Virus record (IMG/VR): IMGVR_UViG_3300034073_003143
Coordinates: 1-30,479 of that record
Strand: one strand, 5' to 3'
DNA length: 30,479 bases
Source of the DNA: a virus
Shown: positions 26,002 through 30,479 of the stretch, piece after piece
Numbering within the stretch: position 1 is the stretch's first letter
Layout of the letters: each line of letters starts with the position of its first letter
The notes under the pieces: model-generated
Database searches by the model: none
The model's input: the letters and a program-made list of their open reading frames with translations, nothing else
What the model was told of the DNA's origin: nothing
Program-made: the position numbers and the translations under genes

Positions 26002-26494
26002 ATAAATCTTGAATTATGATAGCAGAATCTTGAGATTCTAATTTTGTTGTTTCATAACAAAATACCGATGGAAAAATTAGAAATCTATTGTGCTTTGCTT
26101 CTATTGCCACCTCTTGATTTAGAATAATATCTGAACCTAAAATTTCATCTTTAATCCATCCAAACAAAGTAAAAACAGAATTTGAATTTTGTAATTGTAA
26201 AAATTGTTGACTTTTCACAAAATTAATTTCAGTTTTGGTTTGATTCACCCTTTCTAGCATATAGAATAAAGGATGCTTTTGAGAAAATTTTTCCAAATTC
26301 TCTGAAGTTAAAACTTTTGATAATTCTTTAAAAATTGAAGAGCAGGTTAAATCAGAAAATACTTTTTCTAAATGTACATGATGTGAACTGTTTGATAAAA
26401 AATAAAGTTCTTTATATGCCACATTTAAATTTTCAAAGCAATCTTCAATTACTATAATTGGCAATTCATCAACCGAGTGTAATTCAATATTCAT
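25988..26494 (-). CDS. Degenerate oxygenase-fold protein in the array
   Basis: About 168 residues. The start is 26497 or 26494 (adjacent ATGs); 26494 gives better spacing to GAGAGG. 'LPIIVIEDCFENLNVAYKEL' resembles the opening of prolyl-hydroxylase-like 2OG proteins, and 'HNRFLIFPSVFCYETTKLESQDSAIIIQDLYV' keeps the FPS strand of the neighbours. The distal His position reads Cys/Tyr, no HxD/HxH pair precedes it, and no Arg follows. I read it as a beta-helix-fold relative that has lost its metal site. Homology rests on the FPS strand and context. It might regulate or partner an active member. Confidence 0.55.
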   Translation of the reverse strand: MNIELHSVDELPIIVIEDCFENLNVAYKELYFLSNSSHHVHLEKVFSDLTCSSIFKELSKVLTSENLEKFSQKHPLFYMLERVNQTKTEINFVKSQQFLQLQNSNSVFTLFGWIKDEILGSDIILNQEVAIEAKHNRFLIFPSVFCYETTKLESQDSAIIIQDLYVSN

Positions 26495-26804
26495 CATCTA
26501 CCTCTCTAATATTTTTCCACAAAACGCATACGCAATTTTGATCTTGTTTAAAATTTTCGTCTAAGTTTAATAAAGTATTTCTACTCATAAAAAGCAATTC
26601 TTTCTCGTCAATTAAAATAAAAGAAACGAAATCACAATTTCTTAAATCTATAGAATCTTTCCATTTGCAATATATGGTATGTTCGATTTCTGTTTTTACA
26701 TCAAATGTTTTTTCTATAAACTCTTTTGACTTTTGATTTAAAAGAGTTTCATCTTCAGAATAAAAATCTTCAAACACATAAAGTTTTTTTGGGTTCAATA
26801 ACAT
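26484..26804 (-). CDS. Short array protein of unknown function
   Basis: A 106-residue protein. It begins 'LLNPKKLYVFEDFYSEDETL', which is like the first strand and helix of prolyl-hydroxylase-like 2OG proteins, but it ends before any iron-binding region would be expected and has no HxD motif. It may be a truncated oxygenase or an unrelated small protein. It follows the upstream gene by three bases and overlaps the next by a few, so it is translated as part of the operon. Confidence 0.55.
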   Translation of the reverse strand: MLLNPKKLYVFEDFYSEDETLLNQKSKEFIEKTFDVKTEIEHTIYCKWKDSIDLRNCDFVSFILIDEKELLFMSRNTLLNLDENFKQDQNCVCVLWKNIREVDDEY

Positions 26805-26807
26805 AAT

Positions 26808-27290
26808 TTAAAAATAATTAAAATTAATGTTTACTCTAAAGGGTTGGTCTGTACAAGTCGTGCTTGAGTGTATAACTTGTGGATCAAAAATTAAAATTCT
26901 ATTTTTTTTCGATTCTATTTTTGTCTTGTCATTTAAAATTGTGTATCCATTACAATCATTAACATAAAAAATTGCCGCTTTATGATCATAGTCAAAATCT
27001 TTGTGACCTTTGTGTATATGCAACTTAGGAGTTTTCATATACATGTTGCCTTTAATTCTGATTAAAGATTTAATTTTGAGTTTTTCGATGAAGGGACTGA
27101 AAACATGAAAATTATCTGAATTTGGTTTATACTTGTCATAAAAGAGATGTGTGAAGTATCCATCACCATCTTCTACATGAGAAACTCCAGAGTTATAGTA
27201 CCAAGGTAAAACTTGAGGACATGTCATTAAGTATTGAATTATGTCAAAATCTTCATTGGATAAAAAATTATCGATCACTTCATGCTTCAT
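26808..27290 (-). CDS. 2OG-Fe(II) oxygenase, prolyl-hydroxylase-like
   Basis: 160 residues from the ATG at 27290, chosen because AAAGGA lies six bases upstream and it gives a 4-base overlap with the preceding gene. A longer start at 27335 would add 15 residues. The opening 'HEVIDNFLSNEDFDII' is typical of prolyl-4-hydroxylase-like enzymes. The iron site is most likely 'GHKDFDYDHKAAIFYVND' (His96, Asp98), followed by 'GYTIL'. The distal His141 is in 'NRILIFDPQVIHSSTTC', with Arg152 in 'QPFRVNINFN'. The ligand set is complete. The substrate is unknown. Confidence 0.87.
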   Translation of the reverse strand: MKHEVIDNFLSNEDFDIIQYLMTCPQVLPWYYNSGVSHVEDGDGYFTHLFYDKYKPNSDNFHVFSPFIEKLKIKSLIRIKGNMYMKTPKLHIHKGHKDFDYDHKAAIFYVNDCNGYTILNDKTKIESKKNRILIFDPQVIHSSTTCTDQPFRVNINFNYF

Positions 27291-27802
27291 GATATTTCCT
27301 TTAAAAAATTTTCGTTTAAGTTTGAAGTATACCATACAGATACGGTATATCTTGAACCTTTAATCACATTCATGACATTGTGTTTAAATTCTTTGCCGCC
27401 AAAGTATACAGTCCTTCCCGCTAAAGGCTGAACCGAAACACCTTCAACGGTAGTCTGTCCACCAATGTAGTCATCATTTATATATGTTATACTTGCGGCA
27501 GTTCTATCGTCAACAGATTTATCAAAATGAAAAGTCTTTGATGAACCTTTTGGATATTTAACAATCTCAATGTTTTCTATGTAATCAAATCTATTGTCAT
27601 ATTTTACAAAATTTTTTATTTGTTTGCAAATATTGATGACCATATCATATAAAACACAATCGGTGTTTTGAGAGAGACCATCGTTTAATCTCAACAATCT
27701 TGTTTCTGCCCAGATTTGACTGTCAACTAAATTATTTTTAAATCTAGATATGAGTTCTACCTGAGTGCTTTTTGGCATTTCGATTTGAGATATGTATATC
27801 AT
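27287..27802 (-). CDS. 2OG-Fe(II) oxygenase, prolyl-4-hydroxylase-like
   Basis: 171 residues from ATG 27802, which overlaps the upstream stop as ATGA and has AGGAAA upstream. A longer frame reaches 27853 but would overlap the previous gene by 55 bases. The active site is textbook: 'KTFHFDKSVDDRTAASITYINDDYIGGQTTV' (His92, Asp94, then the GG.T strand), 'GRTVYFGGKEFKHNVMNVIKGSRYTVSVWY' (His141, Arg151). This is the best match to classical P4H-like enzymes in the array. It could hydroxylate proline or another side chain. Confidence 0.92.
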   Translation of the reverse strand: MIYISQIEMPKSTQVELISRFKNNLVDSQIWAETRLLRLNDGLSQNTDCVLYDMVINICKQIKNFVKYDNRFDYIENIEIVKYPKGSSKTFHFDKSVDDRTAASITYINDDYIGGQTTVEGVSVQPLAGRTVYFGGKEFKHNVMNVIKGSRYTVSVWYTSNLNENFLKEIS

Positions 27803-28380
27803 GTCCAAGGCTTTCCTAATGACCACATGACTATACTGTGTCTGGTGCCCCAAAAGAGTGGTGTAACTCTATGTCTTAAAAAAGATGGAAAGACAACAAT
27901 TGATCCTTGTGGTTTTATCTCATAACAAGTTTCTATTCTAGAAAGTCCATAGTCAAACTGCAAATCACCACCAATATAATCTCTATGATCTGTTAAGGAA
28001 AGAATAAGACTTAACTTTCTTATCTTTCCATTAAATGATGGAAATATATTATTTTTATATGGTTCTGGTGCTTGGTCGGCGTGCCAGTCATAATGTTCTC
28101 CTGGAGATTGATATTCTGTGAATTGAATAGATTCACTCCAATCCCATTGAAATTTCCATTCAGCATTTACATTAGCCTCTTCAACGAATGGTTGTAAAGT
28201 TTCATATAACCATCTATCTTCATGCCATGAAATTTTAGATTTTCTTTGCCTTAAATTTAATTCATCAATTCCAACTTTTCCTTGCGTTAAAGATTTCGTT
28301 AAACAATGACTTTTAATTTTTTCGCAAGTTTCTTTACTCAACGCACCAGTAAAAAACCAAAAATTATTTTTTAGCATCAT
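27799..28380 (-). CDS. 2OG-Fe(II) oxygenase, PKHD/PiuC-like
   Basis: A 193-residue protein. 'FWFFTGALSKETCEKI' is the opening strand and helix. The core 'YQSPGEHYDWHADQAPEP' gives the iron pair His100/Asp102, with 'RKLSLILSLTDHRDYIGGDLQF' after it. The distal part, 'GSIVVFPSFLRHRVTPLFWGTRHSIVMWSLG' (159-189), supplies His170 and Arg180. The pattern is that of the PKHD-type hydroxylase family (PiuC/YbiX). AAGGA sits nine bases before the first of two adjacent ATGs, supporting 28380. It follows the upstream gene by 12 bases. Confidence 0.93.
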   Translation of the reverse strand: MMLKNNFWFFTGALSKETCEKIKSHCLTKSLTQGKVGIDELNLRQRKSKISWHEDRWLYETLQPFVEEANVNAEWKFQWDWSESIQFTEYQSPGEHYDWHADQAPEPYKNNIFPSFNGKIRKLSLILSLTDHRDYIGGDLQFDYGLSRIETCYEIKPQGSIVVFPSFLRHRVTPLFWGTRHSIVMWSLGKPWT

Positions 28381-28392
28381 ACAATTATTTCC

Positions 28393-28959
28393 TTACTCAT
28401 AAGAATACCAACCAGTCGTAATATATTTAGTTTGTGTTTTTGAAATAACCCCTCTATGAGTAAAAGTCCATTCGGCTGGCCAAATAACAGTAAGACCTTT
28501 TTTGGGAGTAATTGTAACTTTTTGATATAACCATTCGGTTCCACCCTCATCAGTAACATCATTTAAATATGTCATAAAAACTAAATGTCTTTTTAATGCC
28601 CAATCAATGTTTCCAGTTTTTTCGTAGTGCCATAATTTAAATCCTTGATTTGGCAAATATTTTTGAATGTTAAAATCTTCAATTAAATTCCACTTGCTTT
28701 GATTAATAGTGCAATATTCGTATATTGACGAATATTTTTTACAAATTTTATCTAGTTCATAACAATAAGTTTGAATAACATGATTGTTAATTTTAGGACT
28801 AATTGATATGTCAGTAGATTCTTTTATTTGAGTGTTGATTTCTCCTGAAGCCCCTACTTTTCCTGGTTTTTTTTCATTACAATTTTCATAGTAGTCTATT
28901 AAAGAATCGCAGAGATTTTCATCTATAAAATCTCCATACAAAAAATCAGCAAAAATCAT
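28393..28959 (-). CDS. 2OG-Fe(II) oxygenase with HxE site
   Basis: A 188-residue protein. 'GFKLWHYEKTG' gives His111 and Glu113 in place of the commoner Asp; then comes 'RHLVFMTYLNDVTDEGGTEWLYQ' and 'KGLTVIWPAEWTFTHRGVISKTQTKYITTGWYSY', with distal His168 and Lys178 where Arg is usual. HxE and Lys at these positions are known but uncommon in the superfamily, so activity is plausible but not certain. I recall similar 2OG proteins in cyanophages. The start overlaps the upstream stop by 4 bases (ATGA). Confidence 0.85.
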   Translation of the reverse strand: MIFADFLYGDFIDENLCDSLIDYYENCNEKKPGKVGASGEINTQIKESTDISISPKINNHVIQTYCYELDKICKKYSSIYEYCTINQSKWNLIEDFNIQKYLPNQGFKLWHYEKTGNIDWALKRHLVFMTYLNDVTDEGGTEWLYQKVTITPKKGLTVIWPAEWTFTHRGVISKTQTKYITTGWYSYE

Positions 28960-29540
28960 TTCTTCGTTATTCCCAATACTGGTCTTCTATCGTATCGATA
29001 TGACTTAAATGGTCCGTCAGCATCAACAAAATGAATAAAAATTTGAGTGTGTCTACCGCCTTTATACTCTTCTCGCCAATGTGGCAGAATCATACCTTTG
29101 TACACCACCAAATCTCCCTCATTCATATTAATCTCTGATACGGTGCCATCTAATTTTTCAAAAAATATTGGCCAATCGTGAGTTTTTTCAATACAAATTG
29201 TAGCAGAAAATTCGCAAGAAGGTCTATCTGTGTGTCTTCTCAAGATTCCTTCATTGTAGTATATTCTATAAAATGTATAAGATTCGTGCAATCTTTTTTG
29301 TGTTACTCTTTCCAATACTGGTTTCAAATAAACCATCAATCCTTCAGTATGTGGTGCAGAGTACCAAGAAAAACTTTTAGAAACTTGACCGCAAGAGTAT
29401 GGATAAGGATTTTCTAGGGTAGGAGGATTCGTAAAAAGACAGGAATCTTCTTGAACTGTAGTAATGCATTTGATATATTCTACCAATTCTTTTGATAAGG
29501 CTTGTCTAACAATTTCATAGTTGTCCGTAGCAAAAGTCAT
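28956..29540 (-). CDS. 2OG-Fe(II) oxygenase, first gene of the minus-strand operon
   Basis: A 194-residue protein. 'YYNEGILRRHTDRPSCEFSATICIE' provides His103 and Asp105, followed by 'DWPIFFE'. 'GDLVVYKGMILPHWREEYKGGRHTQIFIHFVD' provides His154 and Arg163. The ligand set is complete. Its 'LRRHTDRP.CE.S.T' context differs from the other members, so it represents another subgroup. CGGAG at 29546-29550 lies five bases before the ATG. Being first in the operon, its 5' region should contain the operon's promoter. Confidence 0.9.
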   Translation of the reverse strand: MTFATDNYEIVRQALSKELVEYIKCITTVQEDSCLFTNPPTLENPYPYSCGQVSKSFSWYSAPHTEGLMVYLKPVLERVTQKRLHESYTFYRIYYNEGILRRHTDRPSCEFSATICIEKTHDWPIFFEKLDGTVSEINMNEGDLVVYKGMILPHWREEYKGGRHTQIFIHFVDADGPFKSYRYDRRPVLGITKK

Positions 29541-29572
29541 TTTTTCTCCGAAAAAAGTAATTAAAGTACATT

Positions 29573-29580
29573 CTTATATA
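29573..29580 (-). promoter_or_regulatory. Possible promoter (TATATAAG) for the oxygenase operon
   Basis: On the minus strand TATATAAG lies about 32 bases before the first oxygenase ATG and could serve as a sigma-70 -10 element. The -35 region is poor (TTTTCG at about the right spacing). No exact late octamer faces this way. If it is the promoter, the cassette would be early or middle rather than late. Confidence 0.28.
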
Positions 29581-29603
29581 GGCCGCCACAGGATACGAAA
29601 ATG

Positions 29604-29611
29604 CATAAATA
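29604..29611 (+). promoter_or_regulatory. Late promoter box (CATAAATA) for gp13-gp14
   Basis: CATAAATA followed by GATG gives the 11-mer ATAAATAGATG at 29605-29615, identical to the one upstream of the gp48-like gene. The box ends 33 bases before the gp13 ATG. AGAGGA at 29634-29639, five bases before the ATG, is the ribosome site. It restarts late transcription after the oppositely oriented cassette. Confidence 0.72.
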
Positions 29612-29644
29612 GATGGTACAAATCGACTTTTTTAGAGGACTATC

Positions 29645-30394
29645 ATGAGTGCTACAAAACCAGCAAGCAGAGAAGAATTAAAAGAATATTGCCTAAGAAG
29701 ACTTGGCGCACCTGTAGTGGAAATCAATGTGGCAGATGAACAGGTTGAAGACTGCATTGACATGGCACTTCAGTACTACCACGACTATCACTTTGATGGT
29801 ACACAAAAAGTCTATCTAGCGCATCAAGTTACCGAAACCGATGTTCAAAACAAGTATATTGACATACCACAATCCGTAATTGGTGTCATCAATATTTTTG
29901 ACATTGGTAGCACATACTCAACAAACAATCTTTTCAACATTCGCTATCAGATTGCGCTGAACGACCTTTTTGCTTTCAACTACGGTCCGTTTGCGCCATA
30001 CTACATGGCACTTCAAAACATTCGTTTGGCTGAAGAACTTTTTGTTGGCAAGCAATCTCTACGCTTCAATCGTCACCAAAACAAACTTTACATTGACATG
30101 GCATGGGGTGAAAAGATTGTGGTTGGCGAGTACATCATCGTAGAAGGATATCAGATTCTTGATCCAGATACATATACCGATGTGTACAATGATCTTTGGC
30201 TTAAGCGATATACAACTGCACAAATCAAAAAGCAATGGGGCGAGAATCTCAAAAAGTTTGAGGGGCTTCAGATGCCAGGCGCAGTTACATTCAACGGACA
30301 AAAGATTTGGGATGAAGCACTTGACGAAATCACAAAACTAGAAGAAGACATGTTGAATTCATACTCACTACCAGTCTCAGATATGGTTGGCTAA
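29645..30394 (+). CDS. 13: gp13 neck protein
   Basis: A 249-residue protein; T4 gp13 is 309, and marine versions are shorter as I recall. The N-terminus, 'KPASREELKEYCLRRLGAPVVEINVADEQVEDCIDMALQYYHDYHFDG', is characteristic of marine T4-like gp13. Further landmarks are 'IDIPQSVIGVINIFDI', 'LRFNRHQNKLYIDM' and 'WGENLKKFEGLQMPGAVTFNGQKIWDEA'. gp13 sits with gp14 under the portal and closes the filled head for tail joining. It has its own late promoter. The next gene starts two bases after its stop, in the canonical 13-14 order. Confidence 0.93.
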   Translation: MSATKPASREELKEYCLRRLGAPVVEINVADEQVEDCIDMALQYYHDYHFDGTQKVYLAHQVTETDVQNKYIDIPQSVIGVINIFDIGSTYSTNNLFNIRYQIALNDLFAFNYGPFAPYYMALQNIRLAEELFVGKQSLRFNRHQNKLYIDMAWGEKIVVGEYIIVEGYQILDPDTYTDVYNDLWLKRYTTAQIKKQWGENLKKFEGLQMPGAVTFNGQKIWDEALDEITKLEEDMLNSYSLPVSDMVG

Positions 30395-30396
30395 AC

Positions 30397-30479
30397 ATGC
30401 GTAATCGATTTTTTAATCAGTACAGTACTGCCTCAGAGCAAAATGTACTGGAAGACTTAATCATTGAATCCATTAAAGT
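30397..30479 (+). CDS. 14: gp14 neck protein, 5' end only
   Basis: Only 27 codons lie in the window: MRNRFFNQYSTASEQNVLEDLIIESIK and on. The 'EQ.VL.DLI.ESI' segment is the start I recall for marine gp14 and compares with T4's 'NSQVLADVLVAESI'. Position directly after gp13 (two-base gap) makes the call strong despite the truncation at the right edge. Confidence 0.85.
   Translation, partial: MRNRFFNQYSTASEQNVLEDLIIESIK

Noticed and set aside
24741-29540. Plus-strand open frames (for example 25238-25477 and 29178-29417) as real genes within the cassette
   Set aside because: They lack ribosome sites and lie wholly opposite well-supported minus-strand oxygenase genes.

Overview
This window is about 30 kb of the virion-structure region of a T4-like myovirus, most likely a marine one. 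The evidence is the run of recognisable T4 baseplate and neck proteins (gp4, gp48, gp53, gp27-like, gp5, gp25, gp6, gp7-like, gp8, gp13, gp14), the T4-type late promoter boxes (TATAAATA), and large fibre and DUF4815 proteins of the kind found in marine T4-likes (cyanophage and pelagiphage relatives). No tRNA, integrase, host gene or photosynthesis gene is visible, so the host cannot be named.

Layout. (1) 1-697, minus strand: a partial gene running off the left edge, then gp4 (head-completion nuclease). (2) 742-8158, plus strand: gp48 (tube cap), gp53 (wedge), a gp27-like hub protein, a P-loop kinase-like protein, a 76-residue protein, gp5 (spike without lysozyme), a small basic protein, gp25 and gp6. 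(3) 8164-24097, plus strand: a 1699-residue repeat-rich gp7-like wedge protein, gp8, a 2053-residue DUF4815 protein, a short coiled-coil protein, a 659-residue fibre-like protein and a glycine-rich adhesin-like protein. (4) 24111-29540: one plus-strand gene and nine minus-strand genes, nearly all double-stranded beta-helix proteins of the 2-oxoglutarate/Fe(II) oxygenase superfamily. (5) 29645 to the end, plus strand: gp13 and the start of gp14 (neck).

How it works together. Regions 2, 3 and 5 form a late, promoter-driven, tightly packed virion assembly block. T4 has gp9, gp10, gp11, gp12 and wac between gp8 and gp13. I recognise none of these here; their place is taken by the DUF4815 protein, the fibre genes and the oxygenase array.

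The standout feature is the array at 24111-29540. Seven minus-strand genes have a full set of expected iron and 2-oxoglutarate ligands, and up to three more look degenerate. They are coupled by 4-base ATGA overlaps into one apparent operon that runs against the late transcription unit and is visibly more AT-rich. Single 2OG oxygenases are common in marine T4-like phages. A dense array of divergent ones, ending tail-to-tail beside a glycine-rich receptor-binding candidate, looks like a dedicated modification cassette whose substrate is unknown.

There is no gene-free stretch longer than about 105 bases.
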